A stretch of DNA of 64,000 bases from Rhodospirillales bacterium URHD0017 (GCA_900110395.1 FODP01000002.1:248001-312000); one strand, 5' to 3'; counted from the first letter of the stretch, positions 1-8,864 are shown. Numbers and translations are program-made. The notes: generated from the sequence alone by a model not told the origin.

Positions 1-792
1 GTCGGCGGTGGTGAAGGCGCCAGCGTGCCCTGCGACGCCGCCCATGCGATAGGCAATCGGGTCCTGGACCTCGCCCCAGCGCAGCTCGCCGCCTTCGAGG
101 TCGGCGGGCGCGATACGGTCCCGCGCTACGGACGGCCGGAAGACGGTGTCACGCATGCCGAGCGGCTGGAAGATGTTCCTGGCCGCATAGGCGTCGAGCG
201 GCTGGCCAGAGACCCGCCGCACGATCTCGCCCAGCACGATGAAGTCGACATCGCTGTAGACGAACCGCGTGCCGGCAGGCGCCAGGGGCTTCAGGGCGAC
301 GATGGCGTCGAGCGCGCCCTCGGTGCCCGACCAGGCGCGCGTCGGAATGCCGGCCGGCAAGGCGGCATAGTGCGTCATGAGCTGGCGGACGGTGATGTCG
401 CCTTTGCCGTTGGCGGCGAAGGCCGGCCAGTAGGCGGCGGCCGGCCGGTCGAGATCGATCTGGCCGCGCTCGACCAGCTGCATGATCGCCACCGACGTCG
501 CCATCACCTTGGTGAGCGAAGCGGCGTCGTAGATCGTGTCGAGCGTGGCCGGCTGCACCGAAGGCATCACGGAGCGGTTGCCGTAGGCCTGGCGCACGAC
601 GATGCGATCGCCGATGCCCAGCACGACAACGGCGCCAGGCACCTTTCCGTTGGCGATCTCGTCGCGCACGATGGCGCCGATGGCCTCGGCGGCCTGGCTT
701 GGCGAGGTGGGTGGCGCGGCGGCGGCAGGGGTCGCTGGCGCCGCACAGGCGACGGCGACCTGACAGATCAGACCGACGAGGAAGAGCCGCAC
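1..792 (-). CDS. Beta-lactamase-family serine hydrolase (partial, C-terminus off the left edge)
   Basis: This is the N-terminal 264 residues of a class C beta-lactamase/esterase-fold protein, read from a GTG at 792. Visible motifs are the nucleophile tetrad SLTK (residues 92-95), the YSD triad (about 179-181) and GVAGHAG near the cut end, a pattern common in secreted beta-lactamase-related esterases and D-aminopeptidases. The first 20 residues are hydrophobic and end in VAVAC, suggesting export; the lipobox is poor. It begins 4 bases after the stop of the glycoside-hydrolase-like gene, so it is the third gene of that operon. The substrate cannot be told; peptidoglycan fragments or esters are possible. 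Family assignment is firm. The start codon is less certain because no ATG is available nearby. Confidence 0.85.
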   Translation of the reverse strand, partial: MRLFLVGLICQVAVACAAPATPAAAAPPTSPSQAAEAIGAIVRDEIANGKVPGAVVVLGIGDRIVVRQAYGNRSVMPSVQPATLDTIYDAASLTKVMATSVAIMQLVERGQIDLDRPAAAYWPAFAANGKGDITVRQLMTHYAALPAGIPTRAWSGTEGALDAIVALKPLAPAGTRFVYSDVDFIVLGEIVRRVSGQPLDAYAARNIFQPLGMRDTVFRPSVARDRIAPADLEGGELRWGEVQDPIAYRMGGVAGHAGAFTTAD

Positions 793-796
793 CGCC

Positions 797-2146
797 TCAG
801 CGGGCCGCCTTGGCCTTGCTCTCCGTGGGCTCGGGCTTGATCTCATTGGTCGTGTAGACGTTGCGGGGATTCCACAGCATCCAGCCGTCGGTATCGGCGT
901 CGCGCGACGCCTTGGTCTGCTTGGCAATCTCATCGGCGCCGAAGACCTTTCCGCCAAAGGCATAGTCGGTGAACGCCTGCAGCCACGGCCTGTACCGCAC
1001 CGCCGTGTTCGCCGTCCGCCTCTTGCATTCCTCGAGCGAGAGATGGACGATTTCGTAGGGGTTCTGGACCGGATTGCGGTAGCCGGGGATGCCGAACTGG
1101 AAGCCCGACGGATAGAGCATGGGCGAGATGATGTCGACCGCCGTGGCCAGGTCTTCGACCCTCTGGCCGATGCCGGTGTCGTTCTGGTTCCAGCAGACGT
1201 AGCCGAAGGAATCCATGGCCGTGAACACATTGTATGGCGCCAGGCGCTTGCGCGCCTCGCGAAGAAAGCCGGTGATCGCCGCCACGCGCCCGTTCTCGTC
1301 GGACGCATTGGCGAAGGCAAGGCCGCCGGTATCGGGGAAGCGGATGTAGTCGAACTGGATCTCGTCGAAGCCGGCCGCGGCGGCCTCCTCGGCGACGCTC
1401 AAGGTGTAGTCCCACGCCTCCTGGCGCGAAGGATCGATCCACGCCAGGCCCTCGCGGTCCTTCCACAGGCCGCCGCCCGCAGTCCGGATCGCCCACTGCG
1501 GATGCGATGTGGCCAGCAGGTCGTCCTTGAACGTCACAATGCGGGCAATCAGGTAGATGCCCTTGCTCTTGAGATTGGTCGTGAGCGCCTTCAGGTCGGG
1601 AATGGTGCGCAGCTTCTGCGCTCCGATCTTGGCGGCGAGCGGCAGCTTGCTGGGATAGGGGATGAGGCCGCGATCGCCCTTGAGATCGATGACCAGGGCA
1701 TTCAGGCCGCTCTTTTCAATCACGTCGAGCGCCGGATCGAGCAGGAACGGCGCACCGATACCGTAGACGGTGAGGTAAAGCGCCTTCGGCCGCAACGGCA
1801 CGAGCTCGGTTGTCGGCGACCCGGCGTCGCTGGCCGCGACGGTCGAGCGGCCGTAACCGACGGCACGGACCAGCAACGGCTGGGTGCCGGCCTGGGTCGC
1901 GGCAGGGGCGCGATAGTGGCCCTTGGCGTCCGTCAGCACCGTCTTGTCGCCCGACGTGACGATGGCCCCGGCGATCGGTGCGCCGGTCGCGCCGTCGACG
2001 ATCGTGCCTTCACGCTCGACCTCACGCGCCGCCTCCTTGACCTGGTCCTGCTTGGCCTCGGCGTCGTTGCCCTGGGCGTTGGCCACTGTCATCGGCATGA
2101 CAAAAAGCGCAGCAACGGCCAGCAGCAGACGCCAGATGACTTTCAT
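797..2146 (-). CDS. Putative secreted glycoside hydrolase (DUF4015-like)
   Basis: The 449-residue protein has a clear signal peptide (1 to about 24, cleavage after ANA). A carboxypeptidase-regulatory-like beta-sandwich follows (about 46-115, beginning GTIVDGATGAPIAGA), then a TIM-barrel domain of the DUF4015 putative glycosyl hydrolase family (about 122-430). DEIQFDYIRFPD (261-272) is the family's hallmark barrel strand, with acidic residues suited to sugar hydrolysis. Its start overlaps the stop of the upstream deacetylase gene by 4 bases (ATGA), implying coupled translation. Deacetylase plus barrel hydrolase recalls the two domains of PgaB, here on separate chains, so an exopolysaccharide or cell-wall glycan substrate is likely. 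No catalytic activity is established for most family members. Confidence 0.8.
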   Translation of the reverse strand: MKVIWRLLLAVAALFVMPMTVANAQGNDAEAKQDQVKEAAREVEREGTIVDGATGAPIAGAIVTSGDKTVLTDAKGHYRAPAATQAGTQPLLVRAVGYGRSTVAASDAGSPTTELVPLRPKALYLTVYGIGAPFLLDPALDVIEKSGLNALVIDLKGDRGLIPYPSKLPLAAKIGAQKLRTIPDLKALTTNLKSKGIYLIARIVTFKDDLLATSHPQWAIRTAGGGLWKDREGLAWIDPSRQEAWDYTLSVAEEAAAAGFDEIQFDYIRFPDTGGLAFANASDENGRVAAITGFLREARKRLAPYNVFTAMDSFGYVCWNQNDTGIGQRVEDLATAVDIISPMLYPSGFQFGIPGYRNPVQNPYEIVHLSLEECKRRTANTAVRYRPWLQAFTDYAFGGKVFGADEIAKQTKASRDADTDGWMLWNPRNVYTTNEIKPEPTESKAKAAR

Positions 2147-2916
2147 TTCGATGCTCCCAGAAGCGACACGAAGCGGTCCCCGCGGTCGAGGTTGGTGACG
2201 ATGAAGCGCGGCAGCGCCATGATCTTGTCAGACCGCGTCACCGGACGGCGTTCGATGGTGAAGGCTGCGACATAGCCCGCCGCCTGTGCCCACTGGGCGA
2301 GCTGATCGTCGTGGATGCCGAACGGCCAAGCCAGGAGGTCGACTTTTTCGCCGAAGCGCTGCTCGAGGACGGCCTTGGATTTGAGAAGCTGGTCCTGGGT
2401 GAACTTCTCATAGGCTGCCGGTGTCAGGCGCTTGCGCTCGACGTTGAAATTTGGATGCCAGAAGGTGTGCGACTGGATGTCGACCAGGCCCGACGCCTTC
2501 ATCTCGGCCAATTGCGCCCAGGTCATCGCATAGTCGGCATTGGAGATCGCCGACGGATAGATGAACAGCGTGACGGGAATCTTGAGGCGCTGGATCAGCG
2601 GAAACATGTCGGAGTAGACGGTGCGATGGCCGTCGTCGGCGGTCAGCACCACGGCGCGCTCCGGGAGCGGAACCGCGGAGTCGCCCAGCGCCGCCACCAG
2701 CGCCGCCAGGGGGATGACCTTGTAGCCGCGCTCCTGGATCAGCTTGAGCTGGGCCTCGAACACGGGAGTCGTCACCGTCATCTCATCGGACGAGACCGGA
2801 CCGAGGCGATGATAGAGCAGGATGGGAACGGAGGACGGGTCGGCGGCAACGCCGGGCGAGCAGGTGAGAGACAGCAAGCAAACAATGGCGGACAGCCATC
2901 CAGCAACACGCTGCAT
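2143..2916 (-). CDS. Polysaccharide deacetylase (NodB domain)
   Basis: A carbohydrate esterase family 4 enzyme of 257 residues, expected to remove N-acetyl groups from a glycan outside the inner membrane. A signal peptide covers about residues 1-25. PILLYHRLG (31-39) opens the domain, TADDG (92-96) is motif 1 (usually TFDDG) and SHTFWHP (149-155) is the metal-binding HxxxH-type motif 2. I chose the ATG at 2916, which has AGGTG about 8 bases upstream, over a GTG at 2943. It is first in the operon with the glycoside-hydrolase-like and serine hydrolase genes. The phenylalanine of the classic TFDDG is replaced by alanine, but both aspartates remain, so activity is expected. Confidence 0.88.
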   Translation of the reverse strand: MQRVAGWLSAIVCLLSLTCSPGVAADPSSVPILLYHRLGPVSSDEMTVTTPVFEAQLKLIQERGYKVIPLAALVAALGDSAVPLPERAVVLTADDGHRTVYSDMFPLIQRLKIPVTLFIYPSAISNADYAMTWAQLAEMKASGLVDIQSHTFWHPNFNVERKRLTPAAYEKFTQDQLLKSKAVLEQRFGEKVDLLAWPFGIHDDQLAQWAQAAGYVAAFTIERRPVTRSDKIMALPRFIVTNLDRGDRFVSLLGASK

Positions 2917-3040
2917 ACGCACCTGTGGGCTCACATCGAGCACCTGAAGTCACGTTACCACAGTTTTCGGCGCTGTGCTCGCATAAACGAGCAGGAAAGC
3001 GACAGCAGGCAAGTACTAGCCGATAGCCACGCGCCAAGGT

Positions 3041-4015
3041 CTAATCGGCCTTGATGTTGCCGGCCTTGATTATGCGCGCCCATTTCTCGGTGTCCCGAAC
3101 GATCAGCTTGCCGAAATCATCAGGCGACCCGCCAAGGACCGTCGCGCCGAGACCGCGCAGACGCGCCTTCACGGCAGGGTCGGCAAGGGTGTCGTTGATC
3201 GCCATGTTCAATTTTTCCACAACCGAGGCCGGCGTGCGTCGAGGCGCACAAACCCCGGCCCAGCCACTGGCTTCGTAGCCGGCCAGGAATTCGCCCATCG
3301 CCGGCGTATCCGGAAGCGCGTCCGAGCGGGCCGCACTGGTCACCGCAAGCGCGCGGAGCTGCCCCGATTTGATGTGCGGTATCGACACGGGCAGAGACTC
3401 GAAGAGGACCTGCACCTGACCGGCAAGCATGTCGGCCAAGGCCTGCGAACCGCCGCGGTAGGGGATATGCACGAAGCTCACCCCTGTCGTCGCCTTGAAA
3501 AGCTCGCCCGCGAGATGCTGAGTCGTCCCCGTCCCTGAAGAGCCATGGTTGATCTTGCCTGGATTGCTCTTCGCGTAGTCGATGAACTCGGGCACCGACT
3601 TGGCCGGGAACGAAGCATCGACCGTCATGACATTGGGAAACTGGATCGCAGCCGCGACCGGCGCGAGGTCGGTTGCGAAATTGAAACTCAGCTTGTCGTA
3701 GAGCGTCGCATTGATCGCATTCGCCGCACCGCCGACGAACAGGATGTAGCCGTCCGCAGGCGCGCGGACCACTGATTCCGCCGCGATGTTGCTGGCAGCG
3801 CCTGGCCGGTTCTCGACGAGGACCGGCTGCGCCAGCCGTTCCGACATTCGCTCGGCAAGCACCCGGGCGACGGTGTCGAAATTTCCGCCCGGCGCAAAAC
3901 CCACGATGATGCGCACCGGCCGCAACGGGTACGTCTCGGCCCACCCGGCGCGCAACGTGACGGAAACAAGGGTCGCTGTGCCCAGCGCCTGCAGCAGCCG
4001 GCGGCGATGACTCAT
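3041..4015 (-). CDS. Tripartite tricarboxylate transporter substrate-binding protein (Bug family)
   Basis: A 324-residue periplasmic receptor of the Bug/TctC family. Family hallmarks are the opening YPLRPVRIIVGFAPGG, the VENRPGA segment, APADGYILFVG, and the later HIPYRGG and SGQLRALAVTS blocks. A signal peptide of about 26 residues ends at GWA. The ATG at 4015 has GGAGG 7 bases upstream; the 4-residue longer form would need a TTG inside that ribosome site. No TctA/TctB membrane genes lie nearby, so it is an orphan receptor that presumably works with carriers encoded elsewhere, or senses carboxylates. The ligand cannot be predicted from sequence. Confidence 0.92.
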   Translation of the reverse strand: MSHRRRLLQALGTATLVSVTLRAGWAETYPLRPVRIIVGFAPGGNFDTVARVLAERMSERLAQPVLVENRPGAASNIAAESVVRAPADGYILFVGGAANAINATLYDKLSFNFATDLAPVAAAIQFPNVMTVDASFPAKSVPEFIDYAKSNPGKINHGSSGTGTTQHLAGELFKATTGVSFVHIPYRGGSQALADMLAGQVQVLFESLPVSIPHIKSGQLRALAVTSAARSDALPDTPAMGEFLAGYEASGWAGVCAPRRTPASVVEKLNMAINDTLADPAVKARLRGLGATVLGGSPDDFGKLIVRDTEKWARIIKAGNIKAD

Positions 4016-4127
4016 GACGCCCTCCAACGGTCTGGCTGCGAATCAGTCGACCAAACCCGGCATCCGGGCAAGGACAATCGGCGATCAGCCCTCGCGACGA
4101 GGAGATTTTGCCTGTGAAGCGCGCCGA

Positions 4128-5117
4128 TCAGATCCTGACCGCCATCTTCCCCTTGTTGCGGCCTTCGAACAGGCCGATCAGCGCCTGCGGCGCCTTGTCG
4201 AGGCCGTCGACGATGTCGACGATGGCCTTGATCTTCCCCTCCTCGACCCAGCGCGCCAGCCTGGCCTCGGCCTCGGCGCGCTGGTCGTAGAAGTCCATGA
4301 CGATGAAGCCTTCCAGGCGCAGCCGCTTGGTCACGACCAGGCCGGGCACCGCCATCGGCCCGGGCGCGGGTTTTTCGACGTCGTATTGCGAGACGTTGCC
4401 GCAGCAGACGATGCGGCCGCGCAGGTTCATCAGCGATAGCGCCGCCTCGAGCACCGGCCCGCCGGTATTGTCGAAATAGACGTCGACGCCGGTGGGGCAA
4501 ACGGCTCGCAGCGCGCGGTACACGCCGCCCGCCTTGTAGTCGACGGCGGCATCGAAGCCGAGGTCGCGCACCAGCCAGTCGCACTTGTCCTGGCCGCCCG
4601 CCGTGCCGACGACGCGGCAGCCGGCGAGCTTGGCGATCTGGCCAACCATAGTGCCGACCGCGCCGGCCGCCGCCGAGACCAGCACGGTGTCGCCGGGCTT
4701 GGGCCGTCCGACTTCGAGCAGACCGAAATAGGCGGTGAGCCCGGTGACGCTGAGCGGTCCGATCAGGAGTTCGAACGGCGCCTTGGTCGTGCGCTTGGCC
4801 AGTCGCCGCGCCGGCATCGCGGCATAATCCTGCCAGCCCCAGTCGCCCTCGACGATGTCGCCGGTCTTCAGCCCGCCAGACTTGGACTCCACCACCTCGC
4901 CAATGGCGAAGCCGCTCATCACCTGGCCGGGCTCCAGCGCATCGCGATAGGTCTTGCCCATCATCCAGGCGCGATTGGCCGGGTCGAGAGACAACATGCG
5001 CGTGCGCACCAGCGCCTCGCCTTCGCGTGGCGCGGGGATCGCCGTCTCCGTCCATTGGAAGGTGTCGGGCCCGATCTTGCCCTGGGGTTGCTTGGCGTAG
5101 AGCCACTGGCGGTTCAT
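4128..5117 (-). CDS. NADP-dependent medium-chain oxidoreductase (alkenal reductase / CurA type)
   Basis: A zinc-free MDR-superfamily reductase of 329 residues. The N-terminal GroES-like half carries MLSLDPANRAWMM, typical of the CurA/leukotriene B4 dehydrogenase branch. The Rossmann half shows VLVSAAAGAVGTMVGQIAKL, the nucleotide-binding AAxGxxG loop, and VYFDNTGG. Such enzymes reduce the double bond of alpha,beta-unsaturated aldehydes or ketones with NADPH in the cytoplasm. It ends the run that starts with the TauE/SafE gene and follows the crotonase gene after 4 bases, which suggests joint use in an enoyl-type catabolic or detoxifying route. The exact substrate is unknown. Confidence 0.9.
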   Translation of the reverse strand: MNRQWLYAKQPQGKIGPDTFQWTETAIPAPREGEALVRTRMLSLDPANRAWMMGKTYRDALEPGQVMSGFAIGEVVESKSGGLKTGDIVEGDWGWQDYAAMPARRLAKRTTKAPFELLIGPLSVTGLTAYFGLLEVGRPKPGDTVLVSAAAGAVGTMVGQIAKLAGCRVVGTAGGQDKCDWLVRDLGFDAAVDYKAGGVYRALRAVCPTGVDVYFDNTGGPVLEAALSLMNLRGRIVCCGNVSQYDVEKPAPGPMAVPGLVVTKRLRLEGFIVMDFYDQRAEAEARLARWVEEGKIKAIVDIVDGLDKAPQALIGLFEGRNKGKMAVRI

Positions 5118-5121
5118 GGCG

Positions 5122-5925
5122 TCAGTCCTTGTAGTTGGCGGCGCGCTTCTGCAGGTTCGACATGATCGCCTCGAGCTGATTGGATGAACCGATCAGCTTC
5201 TGTTGCTCGACCGACTCGGCCATCAGGCCGGTCGCGGCATCGACAGCGACGGCATCGTTCAAGATGCGCTTGGCCGCGCGAACAGCATCGGGGCTCTTGT
5301 TGGCGATTTCCTTTGCCGTCTCGAGCGCGGCCGCGCGTGGATCCTCGACGATCTTCGTCACGAAGCCGAGCTGCTGGGCCTCCGTGCCGTTGAAGATGCG
5401 GCCGGTGTAGGTGAGTTCGCGCACCACGTCCTCGCGTGCGAGGTGGCGCATGAGCTGCGTGCCGGCGAGGTCGGGCACCAGGCCCCACTTGATCTCCATC
5501 ACCGAGAAGCGCGTGTCGGCGGTGGCGTAGCGCATGTCGGCCCCCAGCATGATCTGGAAGCCGCCCCCGAAGGCCACGCCGTGAACGGCGGCGATCACCG
5601 GGACCGGCAGCGTGCGCCATTGCCAGGCGCATTGCTGCGGCCGATTGGCGATGCCGTGGGTGCGCTTGGTGAGATCGCGCACACCGGGCACGGCGTCGCC
5701 GTCCTGTTTCATGGCGGCGAAGCTTCCCATGTCGAGGCCGGCGCAGAAGGCCTTGCCCTCGCCCGACAGGACGACGGCGCGCAGGCCCTTCATCTTCGCC
5801 AACTCGGCACCAGCTTCGATGATGCCTTCGAACATCGCGGGATCGAGCGCGTTCATCTTGTCGGCACGGATCAGGCGCACATCGGCCACGCCGCCTGAAA
5901 AGTCGATCGAGACGCGGTCCTTCAT
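5122..5925 (-). CDS. Crotonase / enoyl-CoA hydratase family protein
   Basis: A 267-residue crotonase-fold protein. KMNALDPAMFEGI and GEGKAFCAGLDMGSF form the first oxyanion-hole block; HGVAFGGGFQIMLGADMRY is the second (GGG plus the usual acidic position). The C-terminus carries the trimer helix with LQKRAANYKD. The ATG at 5925 overlaps the stop of the preceding 66-residue gene by 4 bases (ATGA), which fixes the start better than the longer in-frame option. The reaction (hydration, isomerisation or hydrolysis of an acyl-CoA) is not determined; the catalytic glutamate pair of true hydratases is not obvious. It sits beside an enal/enone reductase gene. Confidence 0.88.
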   Translation of the reverse strand: MKDRVSIDFSGGVADVRLIRADKMNALDPAMFEGIIEAGAELAKMKGLRAVVLSGEGKAFCAGLDMGSFAAMKQDGDAVPGVRDLTKRTHGIANRPQQCAWQWRTLPVPVIAAVHGVAFGGGFQIMLGADMRYATADTRFSVMEIKWGLVPDLAGTQLMRHLAREDVVRELTYTGRIFNGTEAQQLGFVTKIVEDPRAAALETAKEIANKSPDAVRAAKRILNDAVAVDAATGLMAESVEQQKLIGSSNQLEAIMSNLQKRAANYKD

Positions 5926-6122
5926 TTGTCCTTCTCCGATTTCAGCCATTCGCGCAGGCGGCGCCTGACTTCTTCCGGCGGCAGGCGCTCCGGTGGCTTC
6001 AGGCTGCCATCACCTTGTTTGGGCCACATCAACACGGCAATGCCGCGCTGCACGTCGGCAAAGCTGCAGTCGTCGGGCAGCCGGTCGAGCAGCGCCCTCA
6101 CCTCGGCCTTCACATCCACCAT
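5922..6122 (-). CDS. Small hypothetical protein (66 aa)
   Basis: A 66-residue acidic/basic soluble protein nested between two real genes: its ATG at 6122 lies 13 bases inside the end of the TauE/SafE gene, and its stop overlaps the crotonase start by 4 bases. That arrangement implies a coupled operon and supports its reality. It opens with a helix containing LLDRLPDDCSFADVQRGI, which loosely resembles the LPDD-[CV]-[ST] start of small antitoxin-like proteins found beside RelE/ParE toxins, but no toxin gene is adjacent. The C-terminal half is proline-rich and then strongly charged (RRRLREWLKSEKDK). The function is not recognised. Confidence 0.6.
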   Translation of the reverse strand: MVDVKAEVRALLDRLPDDCSFADVQRGIAVLMWPKQGDGSLKPPERLPPEEVRRRLREWLKSEKDK

Positions 6123-6874
6123 CGCGTCACCATCAGCCAGATGCCCTGCGCAAGATAGACCACGCCGATGGCCAGGATCACCCGGCGCGTCCAGTGATAG
6201 AACTGGTGGTCCGACATACGGTCGAGGAAGCTGCGCGACAAGGTCGTCCCGAGGACCGCGAAGCAGGCGGCATAGGCCATGACCAGCCATTGCTCGAGGT
6301 CGCGACCGGCCGGGTTGGCGATCAGGACGCCGAAATAGGCGACCTTGGTGAGATGGCCCAGCACCTGGGCCGCCGCCTTGGTGGCGATGTTGGTCTGCCG
6401 CGTCATGCCGGTGCGCACATAGAAGATGTCCAGCAAGGGCCCGGTGATGCCGGCCACGAGCTGCATGGCCCCGCCGATCGCGCCCGCCACGAAGGCCTGC
6501 CCGCCACGCTCGATATCGGGCGCGATGCGCTGCGGCACGGCCAGCGCCGCGAATGGCGTCAGTCCGACCACCATCAGGACCAGCGCCTTGTCCGGCACGA
6601 AGTCGAAGAAGGAGAACACGATCAGCGAGGCCGCCGAGCCCGAGCCGAACTTCAGCACCACGCTCCATTTGACGTGGTGGCGCCACAGCCAGGCACGCCA
6701 GCTGTTGGCCGCGATCTGGATGACGCCGTGGAACACCATGGCGACCGGCACCGGCAGCACCATCAGCAAGAAGCCGATCAGCAGCATGCCGCCTGCCATG
6801 CCGAAGATGCCGGAAATGAACGAGGTGACGGTGGCCATGAAGGCCAGTGCGACGAGGATCGGCAGCGAGAACAT
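6110..6874 (-). CDS. TauE/SafE family sulfite exporter-like permease
   Basis: An inner-membrane protein of 254 residues with about seven or eight hydrophobic segments. The N-terminal SFISGIFGMAGGMLLIGFLL and the later internal copy ITGPLLDIFYVRTGM are typical of the TauE/SafE (DUF81) family, which exports sulfite, sulfoacetate or other organosulfur anions. I start it at the ATG at 6874; the open frame continues upstream but only through low-quality shadow sequence. It is the first gene of the minus-strand run that ends with the oxidoreductase at 4128, and it is divergent from the amidase gene. The substrate is unknown. Confidence 0.88.
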   Translation of the reverse strand: MFSLPILVALAFMATVTSFISGIFGMAGGMLLIGFLLMVLPVPVAMVFHGVIQIAANSWRAWLWRHHVKWSVVLKFGSGSAASLIVFSFFDFVPDKALVLMVVGLTPFAALAVPQRIAPDIERGGQAFVAGAIGGAMQLVAGITGPLLDIFYVRTGMTRQTNIATKAAAQVLGHLTKVAYFGVLIANPAGRDLEQWLVMAYAACFAVLGTTLSRSFLDRMSDHQFYHWTRRVILAIGVVYLAQGIWLMVTRWWM

Positions 6875-6931
6875 CCGCGCGCGGCGTAGCGCAGGTGGCA
6901 GAGCCTGTCGAGGATCGCCTATGGTGGCGCC

Positions 6932-8365
6932 ATGTCCGACGATCTCCTGTTCACTCCGGCTGTCAAAGCCGCCGCCCTCATCCGCGCCAAGAAGCTTTCG
7001 CCTGTCGAGTATGTCGATGCGGTGCTGAAGGCCGCCGACAAGGCCAATCCCAGGCTCAACTGCTTTCGCGTGCTCATGGAAGAGCAGGCCCGACGCGACG
7101 CCAATGCGGCCGAAGCGGCCGTGAGCAAAGGCGAGCCCCTGGGTCCGCTGCATGGCGTGCCGGTCAGCGTAAAAGACCTCGTGGACGTGAAAGGCGTGCC
7201 CACGCGTCACGGCTCGGCGATCTTCGAGGACAACGCCCCGGCAGCAGCCGACGATATCCTGGTCAAGCGCCTGCGCGCGGCCGGCGCCATCATCATCGCC
7301 AAGGCGACGACGCCCGAGTTCGGCGTAAAAGGCCTGACCGACGGGCCGTCGTTCGGCATCACGCGCAATCCCTGGAACCTCGAGCGCACGCCAGGCGGTT
7401 CGAGCGGCGGCGGTGCGGCTGCAGTGGCCGCGGGGCTTGGCCCGCTGTCGCTCGGCACCGACGGTGCGGGATCGATCCGTGGCCCAGCGTCGTGCAGCGG
7501 GCTGGTCGGCCTGAAGCCGACCTTGGGCGCGGTGCCGGCCGACACCACGCGCGATGCCTTCGGCAACAACGTCTATGCCGGGCCGCTCGCCCGCACGATC
7601 ACCGACGCCGCGATCATGCATTCGGTGCTGGCGGGGCCGAGCGAGAAGGATCCCTGGACCTTGTCGGGCGGCATACAGCATCCGCTGTCGCCCACGCTCG
7701 CCGGTGAAGATCTTTCCGGTGTGCGCATCGGCTACATCGAGCTCACCGCCAATTCGCGCATCGCCGCCGACGTGCGCGCCAACACGCGCGCCGCCCTTGC
7801 CGCCTGGCGGGAGCTGGGCGCCGACATCGACGAGGTGAGCGAGACGATCGACTGGGTCGAATACGAGGGCCGCGTGCTCTACCAGGCAAACTTCGCCGTG
7901 TTCTGTGCCCAGTACCTGCCGAAATGGCAGAACCAGATGGACCCGGTCACCCTCGCCTTCATGGAGCGCGGCGGCAAGTTCAGCCTGGCCGACTTCCGCA
8001 ACGCCCAGTTCGCGCGCACCGTCCTGTTCCGCAAGATCCAGTCGCTGTTGGAGCGCTACGATTTCCTGGTGACGCCGACCAACTCGCGCACAGCGCTGGA
8101 CGTCGGCCACGACGCCGCCAACGACGAAGTTCTGGTCGACGGCGTGAAGTGCGGCATCACCCGCCAGGGCTGGACCTCCTACCAGTACCCTTTCAACCTC
8201 ACCGGCCATCCTGCGCTCGCCCTGCCGTCCGGCTTCGGCGCCGACGGCCTGCCGACCTCGGTGCAGATCGTCGGCCGCTGGGGCCACGAGACCGACGTGT
8301 TGCGGCTGGGGGCGCTCCTGGAAGCGGTGCGGCCTTGGGCACAGCACCGGCCGCCGCCAGCCTGA
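6932..8365 (+). CDS. Amidase (amidase-signature family)
   Basis: A 477-residue cytoplasmic amidase. The Ser-cisSer-Lys triad is visible as K81 (VSVKD), S157 (TPGGSSGG) and S181 (DGAGSIRGPAS), the last being the nucleophile. PEFGVKGLTDG and NPWNLERTPGGSSGGG are strong signature segments. The family hydrolyses carboxylic amides, including nitrile-derived amides and aryl acylamides. GatA itself is unlikely because no gatB or gatC is present and the C-terminal region differs. The gene stands alone, divergent from the TauE/SafE operon and convergent with the CYTH gene 13 bases beyond its stop. The substrate cannot be set from sequence. Confidence 0.93.
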   Translation: MSDDLLFTPAVKAAALIRAKKLSPVEYVDAVLKAADKANPRLNCFRVLMEEQARRDANAAEAAVSKGEPLGPLHGVPVSVKDLVDVKGVPTRHGSAIFEDNAPAAADDILVKRLRAAGAIIIAKATTPEFGVKGLTDGPSFGITRNPWNLERTPGGSSGGGAAAVAAGLGPLSLGTDGAGSIRGPASCSGLVGLKPTLGAVPADTTRDAFGNNVYAGPLARTITDAAIMHSVLAGPSEKDPWTLSGGIQHPLSPTLAGEDLSGVRIGYIELTANSRIAADVRANTRAALAAWRELGADIDEVSETIDWVEYEGRVLYQANFAVFCAQYLPKWQNQMDPVTLAFMERGGKFSLADFRNAQFARTVLFRKIQSLLERYDFLVTPTNSRTALDVGHDAANDEVLVDGVKCGITRQGWTSYQYPFNLTGHPALALPSGFGADGLPTSVQIVGRWGHETDVLRLGALLEAVRPWAQHRPPPA

Positions 8366-8378
8366 TCGACAGGATGAC

Positions 8379-8864
8379 TCAGCCCGCGCAGCGCCGGGCG
8401 GAAGCCGCCTGCCTCATCCTTTGCAGGTTGATCTTCTTGTACTCCGGACGTCCGGTGACCTCGGCGCCGACCCACTCGGGCAGGGGAAGGTCGGTTCTCT
8501 CGTCCGGCAATTCCACCTCGGCGAGGACGATGCCGTCGAGCAAACCTTCGTAGACGTCGACGTGCCACACCAATCCGGCATGCGGCACGTAGTGCCGGGT
8601 CTTGTCGAGGACCAGATCCCCACAATGCGAGGCAAGCATCTCCCGCGCGTCCGGCACCGGTATGGCGTATTCGAATTCGACGTCCCTGATGCCTTCCCGC
8701 TTGGCCTTTATCGTCAGGGTCGCACTGCCATCCCGTATGCGCACACGGACCTTGCGCTCGGCAGAGTGGCAGATCAGGCCGTCCCTCAGATGCTCGTGCC
8801 GCACCGCGTGGGCACGCCATCTGCCATCAGCGACCAGGAATTTTCGCTCTATTTCGACGAACAC
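8379..8864 (-). CDS. CYTH domain protein (triphosphate tunnel metalloenzyme)
   Basis: A 161-residue CYTH protein. The N-terminal EIERKFLV (residues 4-11) is the ExExK motif that binds metal-triphosphate. VRVRIRDGSATLTIKAKREG, DKTRHYVPHAGLVWHVDVYEG and ILAEVELPDE provide the alternating charged strands of the tunnel. Such proteins in bacteria act as inorganic triphosphatases or adenylate cyclases; the short single-domain form with no CHAD domain most often has triphosphatase activity. The start is the GTG at 8864, just before the conserved motif, since the upstream open frame is shadow. It overlaps the tiny lipoprotein gene by 16 bases, so the two are probably co-transcribed. Confidence 0.85.
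   Translation of the reverse strand: MFVEIERKFLVADGRWRAHAVRHEHLRDGLICHSAERKVRVRIRDGSATLTIKAKREGIRDVEFEYAIPVPDAREMLASHCGDLVLDKTRHYVPHAGLVWHVDVYEGLLDGIVLAEVELPDERTDLPLPEWVGAEVTGRPEYKKINLQRMRQAASARRCAG

Noticed and set aside
25-840. 271-codon plus-strand frame at the left edge
   Set aside because: The minus strand encodes a serine hydrolase with SLTK, YSD and GHAG motifs; the plus frame is its shadow.
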